64,000 bases of DNA from assembly GCA_964459995.1 (NCBI GenBank), contig CAYWOR010000001.1, positions 1 through 64,000 of the forward strand, in the 5' to 3' direction. Origin of the DNA: CAZSHG01 sp964459995. GTDB taxonomy: Bacteria > UBP14 > UBA6098. The notes beneath the pieces were generated by a model. It searched no databases. It was given only the letters and a program-made list of their open reading frames with translations, and was not told the DNA's origin. The translations under genes and the position numbers were made by a program. Each line of letters starts with the position of its first letter. Position 1 is the first letter of the stretch. Positions 43,304 to 51,435 of the stretch are shown piece by piece.

Positions 43304-45073
43304 TCATGGTTTCCAAACCAGAAGTATCAACGGCACGCTCACGGCGATTACCAGAATCGTTAGCGGAAGTCCCATTTTCCAATAATCCCCGAATTTATAA
43401 CCTCCGGGGGTCATCACAAGAATATTCGACTGATGACCTATAGGCGTCATAAAGGGGCACGATGTGGCCACCGCGATACACATTAGAATCGGGTCGATGG
43501 AAATTCCGAGTTTCTGTGCGATTACTATACCAATCGGCGCCATCAGAACAGAGGTTGCCGCCGTGTTGATTACATTCGCCAACGCCAATGTAACAATCAT
43601 AATTCCTATCATCATGACCCAAAGCGGCAACTTTCCAGCAAAATGGACCATCGAATTCGCAACTAATTCCGTGCCGCCGGTTATTTTGAGAGCACTACCC
43701 AGTTGTATCATCGCCGCCAAAAGGACAATCACCGACCAATCTATATCCTCGTATGCCTCTCGCACCGGAATAAGCTTCGTCAAAACAAAAACAACAGCCG
43801 CAATCGCGAAAGAAATCTGCACAGGCAGAAACCCTGCAACCACAGCGATTATCGAAACCACGAAAATAGAAAGTGCAAGCAAAACCCTCGGCGGAAATCC
43901 GATACGAAGCCCGCGCTCGGCAAGCGGAAGGCATCCGAGAGTGCTTATTGTGTCGTCCAACACCGTTTTTCGCCCCTGAAGTAGAAGCACATCCCCCACC
44001 GCGAAACGCACCAAACCAAGCCGCTTCCGAATCTTCCAGTCATGTCTCGCCAACGCCAGAAGATTGATACCAAAACGATTGCGCAAATCCATCCCTGTCG
44101 CTGTCCGGCCTACCAGCCGCGAATTCTTCATCACAACGACTTCCTTGACGATGACCTCTTTCCCCTCGGTGTCTTTGCCTGTCTCAATTTCCTTCCCGCC
44201 GGCAAGGGTGAAGCCCGTAACATCGAGGAAATTCTTCAGGCTGTCCGAATCGGCCTCGATAATTAAAACATCCCCGGCCAAAAACTCCGTTTCCGGCGAA
44301 GGCATCTGACAGCGCTTCTCGCCGCGCACATGGCAGATGATGTTCACATCGACGCCCCTGTGCTTTCTAAGGTCGAGAATTCTCTTTCCGCGAAGTTTCG
44401 AGTTCTCTTTGACAATCACTTCGGTAACATAATCTTCGATGTCGAACATCGTCTGCTGGCTGTCCCCCGCCTCTCGATGCGGAATCAAACGCCAGCCGAT
44501 CAACGCGATAAAAAGCAACCCAACAACCACAACACCAGCCCCGACCGGCAAATAATCGAACATGTGAAAGGCCTCTCCGACCGCCTCCTGCCTAAAAGTT
44601 GCAATAATAATATTCGGAGGCGTGCCGATAAGCGTCATCATCCCGCCCAGTAATGAAGCAAAAGCTATCGGCATCAACACAAAAGAGGGCGACCTTCCCG
44701 ATTTTCGAACCAGATTCACCGCCACCGGCATCATAATCGCCAATGCGCCGACATTATTCATGAATCCCGAAGCGATCGCAGTGATTCCCGTGAGAAGAAT
44801 TATCTGTAAAAGCGCGTTATTACCGGTTTTCCGCGCTATTCTACGGGTAATTGTGTCGATAAGCCCGGAGTTCTGCAAACCTTGGCTGATAATCATCACC
44901 GAAGCGACCGTGATAACAGCCGGATGTGCGAACCCCTTAAATGCAGTTTCTGCGGGGATAATGCCGAAAACCACGACCACAAATAGCGCTAAGAGTGCTA
45001 CGAGGTCGTATCGAACCTTGCCCCACATAAACATCCCCAAAGCCGCCGCTATCGTGATGAAAACTATGACCAT
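43304..45073 (-). CDS. SLC13-family permease with two TrkA-C domains
   Basis: A 589-aa transporter. N-terminal membrane helices (about 1-190) and C-terminal helices (about 385-589) with SLC13/ArsB-type motifs LLGGMMTLIGTPPNIII (about 138-154) and NVINTAATSVLMAPIGI (about 505-521). In between, two RCK_C/TrkA-C modules (about 205-290 and 300-375; NSKLRGKRILDLRKHRGVDV, NSRLVGRTATGMDLRN), which bind nucleotides or ions for regulation. Likely moves sulfate, dicarboxylate or a similar anion with sodium; substrate not decided. The AASPLP-repeat gene lies 59 nt downstream. Confidence 0.9.
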   Translation of the reverse strand: MVIVFITIAAALGMFMWGKVRYDLVALLALFVVVVFGIIPAETAFKGFAHPAVITVASVMIISQGLQNSGLIDTITRRIARKTGNNALLQIILLTGITAIASGFMNNVGALAIMMPVAVNLVRKSGRSPSFVLMPIAFASLLGGMMTLIGTPPNIIIATFRQEAVGEAFHMFDYLPVGAGVVVVGLLFIALIGWRLIPHREAGDSQQTMFDIEDYVTEVIVKENSKLRGKRILDLRKHRGVDVNIICHVRGEKRCQMPSPETEFLAGDVLIIEADSDSLKNFLDVTGFTLAGGKEIETGKDTEGKEVIVKEVVVMKNSRLVGRTATGMDLRNRFGINLLALARHDWKIRKRLGLVRFAVGDVLLLQGRKTVLDDTISTLGCLPLAERGLRIGFPPRVLLALSIFVVSIIAVVAGFLPVQISFAIAAVVFVLTKLIPVREAYEDIDWSVIVLLAAMIQLGSALKITGGTELVANSMVHFAGKLPLWVMMIGIMIVTLALANVINTAATSVLMAPIGIVIAQKLGISIDPILMCIAVATSCPFMTPIGHQSNILVMTPGGYKFGDYWKMGLPLTILVIAVSVPLILLVWKP

Positions 45074-45117
45074 CGATTGTTCCGTTTCGCCATTCTGTTC
45101 GTTTCAGTTCGTCTGTT

Positions 45118-47103
45118 CTATTTGATCAGCTCTATCTTCTTTGTGTCGGATTTGTCGCCGCATTTCACGACAGCCATATAAATCCCAGATGGCACAGGCT
45201 CGCCGCGGTATGCATATCGCTCGACATTCCAGAAAACCTGATGTTTCCCCGGGCCGGGAGAAGAGTCGGCTATCTTTGCAACCTGTCTGCCCGTTATGTC
45301 CCAAATCGTTACCGTAACGGGATCGAAAGAACTCACCTCATACTCGATTCTTATTACCGAGTTAAAAGGATTCGGCGAGGCCGACACAATTCGCACATCC
45401 TCCGGCAAAGAGGCACGCGGTTCCTCGGTGGAAATATATGTTCCAAACAACGTCGAGTCTATTAGATTGTTATCCCAGTCGTAAGCGCGATAGACAATAT
45501 AGTCAACAGTCATATCGAGCAGAATATAATGATAAACGGCATGATAGACGAAAATATAGGGCCAGTCCTGCAACCAATGATCGAGTGCCGCCCCGCCGCC
45601 GCCGGTTATCACATGCGCAACGCCGTCCTTCTCGCCGCGCTCATAATCATGCGTATGCCCTGCGAAAACAATATCGACATCGAAAAGCTCGTATAGCGGC
45701 ACAAGAAAATTGCGAACATTCTCTTCGCCGTCATAACCGGGCGAGTCCCAGCCTTCCGAATAGGGGGGATGATGATGAAAAACCAATAACCACGGCGCCG
45801 ACTGAGCCGCAGAGGACGAAAGCTCGTCATATAGCCACATATATTGCTCGGTCAGTGGCAAATATAGGCGGTTTGTGTCCATAAAAATCAAATACCCGGG
45901 GCCGAACCTCGTCGAAAACCAATGCTCGTTTCCCGGCTGTGCGAAATAATTGTCGAACCAATAAGAATCGGCCTCATGATTGCCGATTGATATGTATGAC
46001 GGCGTGTTCCTTAGAAGATTCCTCGTTGGATAAAGATACTCGATAACCCACTGGCTATAAACCCCGCCATTTGTAACCACATCGCCCACATTTATCGCGA
46101 GATCGGCATCGCGCGTAATCATCGCATCGACAACATGCTCGTGCGAGATATAATCCGTCCGGTTGTCGCCCCAAATTACAATTCGCACAGGTGCGGTGTC
46201 CGGCGGCTTGGTCTTGAAATAATATTCCGAGCCGGCAATTAACGAATCGCCAAATCGAACACCGTAATAATACTTCGTGTTTGGCAAAAGCCCGTCGATT
46301 TCAACCTCGTGAATAAATGTCGAGGGTGAATCGACCGAATCGGTGAAAGCCATCGTTGTGCCCCAATAAACACGCCCATGCGTCGAGGTCGTCGTTTCCC
46401 ACATAATTGTCATGCCGTCTTCCTCGGGCATCTGTATCCACGGCCCCGCGCGAAGATTTCCCGTCGTTACAACCGCCTCTCCCGGAAGAACGCTGACATT
46501 ATCGAAATTCGCATCGTTGTTGGCATAACAGGTAAGGCCGATTTTCCCGCGCGAATAGGTCGGGTCGGAGGCCGCCACCACAAGCGTCCCCGAATCGAAA
46601 ACCTTCATCGAATCGCCGATACAGCAAACCGAAACATTTACGAAATGCTCCGGCCATGTGAAATCCGAGGCATTGACCGCGAGAAGTGTGAAAACACCGT
46701 CAACACATTTGTCGATACGGCGGAAAGGCCCACCGTTCGCGGGATCCTCGACACATAAATATCGATAATAATTCCTCTCGTCCCTCGCACGGAAAATAAG
46801 CCCCATGCCGTCGTCGTCCGAGGATTTCCACTCGACATTGAAAGTGTAATCTGTCCAACCCGTGTCGCCGGTCATCGCCTGAGTTCCCGTATAAACATCG
46901 TATTCGGCCTCGGTGGTGTATATATTGCTCGTCTGACGAAAACATCCGGCGGCAACAGCCCACACCGAAGGCCCGCTGGAGTATGGCGCAATATCATAAA
47001 TAATCCAGCCGTCATAATCGCCGTCGCTGAAATCGTCGATAAAAGGCAACCCTTGCGCGAAAAGCATCACCGAGACAAATAGAACAAGAAAAAGCCTTTT
47101 CAT
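45118..47103 (-). CDS. secreted purple acid phosphatase-like metallophosphoesterase with sorting domain
   Basis: 661 aa from the ATG at 47103. Signal peptide about 1-18. A lectin-like/DUF1080 jelly roll (about 20-205), a purple-acid-phosphatase-type FN3 domain (about 212-300, ends TKPPDTAPVRI) and a calcineurin-like phosphoesterase (about 305-520) with metal motifs WGDNRTD, NVGDVVTNGG, IGNHEAD, FHHHPPYSEG and GHTHDYERG. The sorting domain begins SPNPFNSV and ends KIELIK. Predicted extracellular phosphatase, perhaps for phosphate gain from organic matter. Confidence 0.9.
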   Translation of the reverse strand: MKRLFLVLFVSVMLFAQGLPFIDDFSDGDYDGWIIYDIAPYSSGPSVWAVAAGCFRQTSNIYTTEAEYDVYTGTQAMTGDTGWTDYTFNVEWKSSDDDGMGLIFRARDERNYYRYLCVEDPANGGPFRRIDKCVDGVFTLLAVNASDFTWPEHFVNVSVCCIGDSMKVFDSGTLVVAASDPTYSRGKIGLTCYANNDANFDNVSVLPGEAVVTTGNLRAGPWIQMPEEDGMTIMWETTTSTHGRVYWGTTMAFTDSVDSPSTFIHEVEIDGLLPNTKYYYGVRFGDSLIAGSEYYFKTKPPDTAPVRIVIWGDNRTDYISHEHVVDAMITRDADLAINVGDVVTNGGVYSQWVIEYLYPTRNLLRNTPSYISIGNHEADSYWFDNYFAQPGNEHWFSTRFGPGYLIFMDTNRLYLPLTEQYMWLYDELSSSAAQSAPWLLVFHHHPPYSEGWDSPGYDGEENVRNFLVPLYELFDVDIVFAGHTHDYERGEKDGVAHVITGGGGAALDHWLQDWPYIFVYHAVYHYILLDMTVDYIVYRAYDWDNNLIDSTLFGTYISTEEPRASLPEDVRIVSASPNPFNSVIRIEYEVSSFDPVTVTIWDITGRQVAKIADSSPGPGKHQVFWNVERYAYRGEPVPSGIYMAVVKCGDKSDTKKIELIK

Positions 47104-47174
47104 AATATTCCTATTCGAAATTGTTTGCGAAGCCAAGCTCGCTTTGATTATTCACGATTCTTTCTCCCGTGCAC

Positions 47175-47213
47175 AGCTCCAGCTACGCAACGCCTTTGTC
47201 CTCGAAGCTTCGC
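47175..47213. repeat. left copy of an imperfect direct repeat flanking the accessory island
   Basis: AGCTCCAGCTACGCAACGCC followed by TTTGTCCTCGAAGCTT. The copy at 51381-51416 reads AGCTCAAGCTACGTAACGCC followed by CTTTGCCCCGAGCCTT. About 80 percent of positions agree. The pair encloses the HNH-to-DUF262 genes. Confidence 0.7.
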
Positions 47214-47284
47214 TTCAAACATTTATTTTACCACTGGAAGCAGAGCTTCCCAACCATTTGCGCAACATAGGGAGAAAATAAGCT

Positions 47285-47998
47285 TTAATCTCTATTAAGG
47301 AGTGCTTTCACCTCTTCAATAGAATACGCTGGTTTGCGCAGATGTATTACAGCATGGCAATTTGGACAAACTGGACGAAGATCGTTAATCGGATCGACTT
47401 CGTATTCTTCCTGAATGTCTGACAATGATCGAAGATGGTGAATATGAATATATCTTTCGGCAATCTCTCCATACCTTTCGCCAAAATCAAAACCACATAT
47501 ACAGCATCTTTGGCCGTGAGACTTTAGACATTCATTCCGAGCCTTAGAACTTCTCTCATAAGCGTTTACCGAAACCCGCGAAACCGAACCTTCAACAAAT
47601 CGATGGGCTTCATCCTCCTCAACTTCTTCAGCAAATGTCATGGTTATATCGTTGTTAACGAATCCCAATTTTTCGAGTGCATTCGCTAATTGCGGACGCA
47701 TGATCCAATGCCATTCACCGTCCCTTTTTTCAAAGGTAATAATCGCGCCAAGACGCTCTTTCATAGGGTTAAAACCGAGCTTTTCCCCGAGTGTCTTTCC
47801 AAGTTGGCCGTAAAGCAGGTTAACTCTGCCATAATGAGTAAAACCGAGCGATACGGCCATCTGCTTTGATGTGATTGTTTGCATAGGCGCGGAATAATGA
47901 AGTCTAAGCATCCGAAGTTGAGTATCGGTTAGTGAAATTTCTTTCAAAGCATCCACATAATTCTCTGTCGATGGTGTCTCCGTAGATTTATTAGTCAT
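47285..47998 (-). CDS. HNH endonuclease-domain protein
   Basis: A 237-aa protein with a C-terminal HNH nuclease domain: CLKSHGQRCCICGFDFG (zinc Cys, about 152-167), YIHIHHLRSLSDIQ (catalytic His, about 180-193), NDLRPVCPNCHAVIH (about 205-219). The N-terminal 110 residues carry a helix-turn-helix-like stretch (ITSKQMAVSLGFTHYGRVNLLYG) that may bind DNA. Such HNH proteins are common in restriction and defence islands. Start ATG follows GAAGGGA. Confidence 0.87.
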   Translation of the reverse strand: MTNKSTETPSTENYVDALKEISLTDTQLRMLRLHYSAPMQTITSKQMAVSLGFTHYGRVNLLYGQLGKTLGEKLGFNPMKERLGAIITFEKRDGEWHWIMRPQLANALEKLGFVNNDITMTFAEEVEEDEAHRFVEGSVSRVSVNAYERSSKARNECLKSHGQRCCICGFDFGERYGEIAERYIHIHHLRSLSDIQEEYEVDPINDLRPVCPNCHAVIHLRKPAYSIEEVKALLNRD

Positions 47999-48056
47999 TT
48001 TCCCTTCACCTTTCGCAAAGCTTTGTTTCGTGCCGTCTTCATACGGGTCGGTCGGG

Positions 48057-48755
48057 TCATTCCGCGGGGGCGGGGGATTTCTTCTTCGGCGTCCAGATGC
48101 CGGATTTATTGACCATCCCGAGCGTCAGAAGGCGCGAATCGTCCACGCCCCAGTGCGCCACCGCGCGGAGAAAGACATTGCGCAAAATCCGCTCGCCCTT
48201 CTTGCGCAAACGCCTGCGTTCGGAGTTTCGCGCACGGGCCTCGGCGCGTTCGCGGGAGATCGCCTCCTGAACCGGCCGATGCTTGTCCAGCGCTGTCTGC
48301 AGGCGCTCGAACGGCGGCGGCGGCACGAAAAACCCCGGCAGTTCGGTCGCCAGCGCGGTATAGCCCTGCAGGATGCTCTCCGCCATCGCGACATACTCCG
48401 CCCGGCGTTTGGGGACTTTTTTGCCAAGCTCGAACCGCTCCTCGATATAGATCCGCGCATCGCCGCCCTCCAACGCGGCGAACCCGCGAAGCGCCTTCCT
48501 GCAATCGTAAACGCCCTTCTGCACCTCGAGGCTCGTGCCCCTTATCAAGACAGAATATTCGGCCTCGTCGGCGCGTTCCTCCTTCGCTTGGTAGCCCATA
48601 TTGTGGTATTTTCCGACAAAAGCTTCAATCTCGGCGACCTCAGCCTCCGAAAATCCGATGCTATCGTAACATTCCGATAAGCCATTAGCCATAATTCTTA
48701 TTCTTTCACGAAAATCCCCTTCGCTATCCTTGCCGAACGAATTATTTCTAAACAT
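48057..48755 (-). CDS. uncharacterised basic helical protein, 232 aa
   Basis: Start at 48755 is preferred because AAGGAG stands 8 nt upstream; an internal ATG at 48692 lacks one. Mostly helical, with a PPPPFERLQTALDKH stretch and a very basic Arg-rich segment (RARNSERRRLRKKGERILRN) near 185-205. No family recognised. The 3' two thirds are much richer in GC than the 5' end and the HNH neighbour, a sign of separate origin. It lies in the accessory region beside the N gap. Confidence 0.7.
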   Translation of the reverse strand: MFRNNSFGKDSEGDFRERIRIMANGLSECYDSIGFSEAEVAEIEAFVGKYHNMGYQAKEERADEAEYSVLIRGTSLEVQKGVYDCRKALRGFAALEGGDARIYIEERFELGKKVPKRRAEYVAMAESILQGYTALATELPGFFVPPPPFERLQTALDKHRPVQEAISRERAEARARNSERRRLRKKGERILRNVFLRAVAHWGVDDSRLLTLGMVNKSGIWTPKKKSPAPAE

Positions 48756-48949
48756 TGCTCGTCTCCTTCATTGAATAAATTCATATATATTATAATGATC
48801 TTTATTCCTATTTGCAATAGCATTTTTGATATTCTTCGTCCACGCGAAGAAATAAGTGATATAAAATAAACAATATCAAATAGAAGCAAAAATCTTTTAA
48901 GAAAAAATGAAGATTTAATAATTAGTATTTATGATATTAATGATAGTTA

Positions 48950-49049
48950 NNNNNNNNNNNNNNNNNNNNNNNNNNNNNNNNNNNNNNNNNNNNNNNNNNN
49001 NNNNNNNNNNNNNNNNNNNNNNNNNNNNNNNNNNNNNNNNNNNNNNNNN
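48950..49049. other. assembly gap (100 N)
   Basis: Exactly 100 N, the usual placeholder for a gap of unknown size. The sequence on its left is AT-rich and without a gene (48756-48949). On its right it begins at once with a partial copy of the hutU 3' region, so a repeat probably broke the assembly here. Confidence 0.99.
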
Positions 49050-49099
49050 TTTTCATAACCCGCGTCGGCGTGGCGGATTACTCCCATGCCGGGGTCGTT
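49050..49099 (-). pseudogene. hutU fragment 1 (encodes the NDPGMGVIRHADAGYE part)
   Basis: These 50 nt match the intact hutU at about 51485-51533 with about six differences, and encode the same NDPGMGVIRHADAGYE peptide in frame. The match starts at the N gap and stops exactly at the hicA stop codon. No other part of urocanase is attached. Confidence 0.85.
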
Positions 49100-49325
49100 A
49101 CAACAATTTAAGAAAATCGTCGAGGCCAATTCGTGCTTGTTTGACAATATGTGACAAAGTCGAACGCTTAACGGGTTTGTGGGCTGGGATGGTCAGTTTC
49201 ACAAGCTCGTCGCCAAATCGCCTTTGGAGCCGAATATGGCTCCCCTTCCGCCGAACGACAATCCATCCCGCTCTCTTAAGCGCATTGATGATTTGGACAT
49301 ATGACAGGCTCGGCACTACCGTCAT
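49098..49325 (-). CDS. hicA: HicA-family mRNA interferase toxin
   Basis: A 75-aa toxin with the HicA fold: LSYVQIINALKRAGWIVVRRKGSHIRLQR, in which GSH supplies the catalytic His (about residue 29), then TIPAHKPVKRSTLSHIVKQARI. HicA cleaves mRNA when free of HicB. It overlaps hicB by 4 nt on the same strand, with the antitoxin gene first. The stop codon abuts hutU fragment 1. Confidence 0.93.
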   Translation of the reverse strand: MTVVPSLSYVQIINALKRAGWIVVRRKGSHIRLQRRFGDELVKLTIPAHKPVKRSTLSHIVKQARIGLDDFLKLL

Positions 49326-49525
49326 ACTACCAGCTCCTCAACAATCGCGTTTTCGTCTAATTCGAAATCATCTTCGACCGGTTCGAGGAACAGTTCGATC
49401 GCCTCGCGAATATTCGCCATCGCTTCCTCGACCGTCTCGCCCTCGCTGATACAACCCGGCAACGAGGGAACATAGACGGTGTAACCTGAGTCCTCGCTCG
49501 CCTCGATAATCACCTTGAATTTCAT
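49322..49525 (-). CDS. hicB: HicB-family antitoxin
   Basis: 67 aa from the ATG at 49525, preceded by GGAG; the longer reading from 49624 runs through hutU fragment 2 and is rejected. The HicB partial RNase H fold is clear: FKVIIEASEDSGYTVYVPSLPGCISEGETVEEAMANI. There is no separate DNA-binding domain, as in many short HicB proteins. It neutralises HicA. Confidence 0.92.
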   Translation of the reverse strand: MKFKVIIEASEDSGYTVYVPSLPGCISEGETVEEAMANIREAIELFLEPVEDDFELDENAIVEELVV

Positions 49526-49557
49526 ATCTTCTCCAGTGTTAAATTGCCGCCAATCAA

Positions 49558-49623
49558 TTATACTCTTTTCATTGGAATTTTCACGCCCTTGTCTTGCGCC
49601 ACTGCGATGGCCTTCACTTCCCA
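49558..49623 (-). pseudogene. hutU fragment 2 (encodes a C-terminal KAIxVAxxxGVKxPM tail)
   Basis: On the minus strand these bases read EVKAIAVAQDKGVKIPMKRV and a stop. The intact hutU ends EKAIEVAKARGVKVPMG. About 13 of 18 residues agree. Fragment 1 at 49050 holds the residues just before this part, so the two fragments are complementary pieces of one 3' end, divided at GYE/KAI. Confidence 0.7.
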
Positions 49624-49657
49624 TGATAAAAAAATATTCACCTCGTGGACTCCTTTA

Positions 49658-51343
49658 TCACAGATCGAAATCATCTTCGCTGAGACCGGTTATATCGCTT
49701 ATCTTTTTCAATATTTCGATCTCTCTTTTCTCTATGAACTTTCTATATCGCTTGAAATCTAAAAGCTCTCTATCGATTAATGCTTCTTTTATAACTAAGT
49801 CCGGAACATCACTGAAGAAATCTTTAGGATGCTTATTGCTTTTATTCTGATTCTTCGTTCTCCCCAATATCCAGAAATTAGCAAAGTGGTTGATTTCTGT
49901 TTCGTCGTATTTTTCCTTTAATCTCAGAGTTGAGCGAGGAAATATATGATCAATGTTAGGGGAGTTTCTTTCGTATTTAACATCATGTCCACTTAAACCT
50001 TGGACCAAATGTAAAACTAATGGGATGTTCCCTTGAAGAAGAGCGGGGCTATATCTATCAATCTTCTCCCAGTACCTTACCCATCGAATCAAACCCTCCA
50101 GAGGGAATAAACCTTGATTCCCCTTCCCCTTAATCTCATCTCTAATAAATCTCCATAATCTACTGTCGGCGTATCTCGAGAACGGTTTTGTAAAAGCCAA
50201 TATGAATATGGCTTTTTTTACCCTCTCGACTTCTTGGTTGGGGACAAGATGGTTTGTAGTTATAAATAGATAATATACAAGAGGGACGATATTGTTAGCA
50301 CCACCAATCAAGCCCCCGCTGGCTATTTTACAATTTTCTCGTATGAAATCGAGTGAAGATTTTATTGCACTACAGCACCGATCGAAGTTTGCTTGAATCC
50401 TATCGAGATTATCCTTTTTTCGCAACAAGTCAATATTTAGCTTCGTTCCCAAATCGGAAACAGCAAATAGACAGCGGATCACAAAGTCGTTATTAATTGC
50501 GAAGTTATTATCGCTATTGATATCTTTAACAAATTCAGGCAATTTCATAGCTGACTCTCGCCAGCCGAGTTTAATCATGCTAAATATCAAATCAGACCTA
50601 TTGAGAGGTGTCCCTTGTGTATTTATTCTCACAAACGCTTCGAGAACATCTGACTCTGACTTCCTGCTTTTACTACCAAGAGGTTTATTCTCGTCAATTG
50701 TTGTAACTTTGAGAATATTGGGATCGGCACTTAAGTTTGTAGAGAGAATTGAAAAATTTAAACTAAGTCTGAGATTATCATCATCATTCAAATTGAAAAG
50801 GCTTTTAATTTCTTGTTGCTTTACCATTTGTTCTCTTGCGTCCATGCTTAGAAGCTCAGAAACTTCGATGTAATACTCAATTTCCTTGCTTTGTCCATTC
50901 TGAACTGCTTCGATAGCTTCATTGTTCCACTCATCAATCTGATTCGTGTCGTTGAAGTTGAAATAATACTTATCCTCTCTAAAGTCGCTGTTCTCTCTTC
51001 CACTCAGTATATCGAAGTATAATCGTTTGCCTTCTATTGAGCCGTAGAGGGCAATAAACAGTGATTGCAGGCGTTGTTGACCATCTAAAACTATTCGTAA
51101 CCTCTTTTGGCTCCTATTATCTCTAAATGTATGAAGACTATCGCTTTGAAAATCTCTAATAAATGATCGATAATCAATGTCATTATATGTCTCCCAAAGC
51201 AGTATTATCCCAATTGGATAACCTCGCATAATTGAATCAAATAGCTTTGCTATTTTTTCTTCTTCCCAAACAAAATCTCTTTGAATAGCTGGGAGAACAA
51301 TTTCATTATTCTCTATCTGTTGAGTTAAACTCATGATGTTCAT
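49658..51343 (-). CDS. DUF262 protein with C-terminal HNH-like motif (GmrSD-like)
   Basis: A 561-aa protein. N-terminal DUF262: IVLPAIQRDFVWEEEKIAKLFDSI (about 15-38), YPIGIILLWE, and the nucleotide-binding RIVLDGQQRLQSLFIALYG (about 82-100). C-terminal NIDHIFPRSTLRLK (about 473-486) followed by NFWILGRTKNQNKSN is a DUF1524/HNH-type nuclease signature. This layout matches single-chain GmrSD-like type IV restriction or other DUF262 antiphage proteins; a defence role is inferred. AT-rich relative to hutU. Start ATG follows AAGGA. Confidence 0.88.
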   Translation of the reverse strand: MNIMSLTQQIENNEIVLPAIQRDFVWEEEKIAKLFDSIMRGYPIGIILLWETYNDIDYRSFIRDFQSDSLHTFRDNRSQKRLRIVLDGQQRLQSLFIALYGSIEGKRLYFDILSGRENSDFREDKYYFNFNDTNQIDEWNNEAIEAVQNGQSKEIEYYIEVSELLSMDAREQMVKQQEIKSLFNLNDDDNLRLSLNFSILSTNLSADPNILKVTTIDENKPLGSKSRKSESDVLEAFVRINTQGTPLNRSDLIFSMIKLGWRESAMKLPEFVKDINSDNNFAINNDFVIRCLFAVSDLGTKLNIDLLRKKDNLDRIQANFDRCCSAIKSSLDFIRENCKIASGGLIGGANNIVPLVYYLFITTNHLVPNQEVERVKKAIFILAFTKPFSRYADSRLWRFIRDEIKGKGNQGLFPLEGLIRWVRYWEKIDRYSPALLQGNIPLVLHLVQGLSGHDVKYERNSPNIDHIFPRSTLRLKEKYDETEINHFANFWILGRTKNQNKSNKHPKDFFSDVPDLVIKEALIDRELLDFKRYRKFIEKREIEILKKISDITGLSEDDFDL

Positions 51344-51380
51344 AGAATTCCTTCAGAAATGATGTTTTTTTTCCTTGCCT

Positions 51381-51416
51381 AGCTCAAGCTACGTAACGCC
51401 CTTTGCCCCGAGCCTT
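51381..51416. repeat. right copy of the imperfect direct repeat
   Basis: AGCTCAAGCTACGTAACGCC and following bases, partner of 47175-47213, placed between the hutU stop and the DUF262 gene start. Confidence 0.7.
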
Positions 51417-51435
51417 TCATGATCCGAGAATATTT

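Noticed and set aside
47240..47256. GGAAGC-AGA-GCTTCC hairpin before the HNH gene end
   Set aside because: Short, without a T-run; not enough for a terminator or a repeat call.
48030..48680. 216-aa plus-strand ORF opposite the basic unknown protein
   Set aside because: GC-rich antisense shadow; the minus-strand ORF has the better ribosome binding site and a more normal composition. With an unknown protein on both strands some doubt remains.
49528..49624. N-terminal extension of HicB to 100 aa
   Set aside because: It would read through hutU fragment 2 in another frame; the ATG at 49525 has a proper Shine-Dalgarno and gives the normal HicB length.
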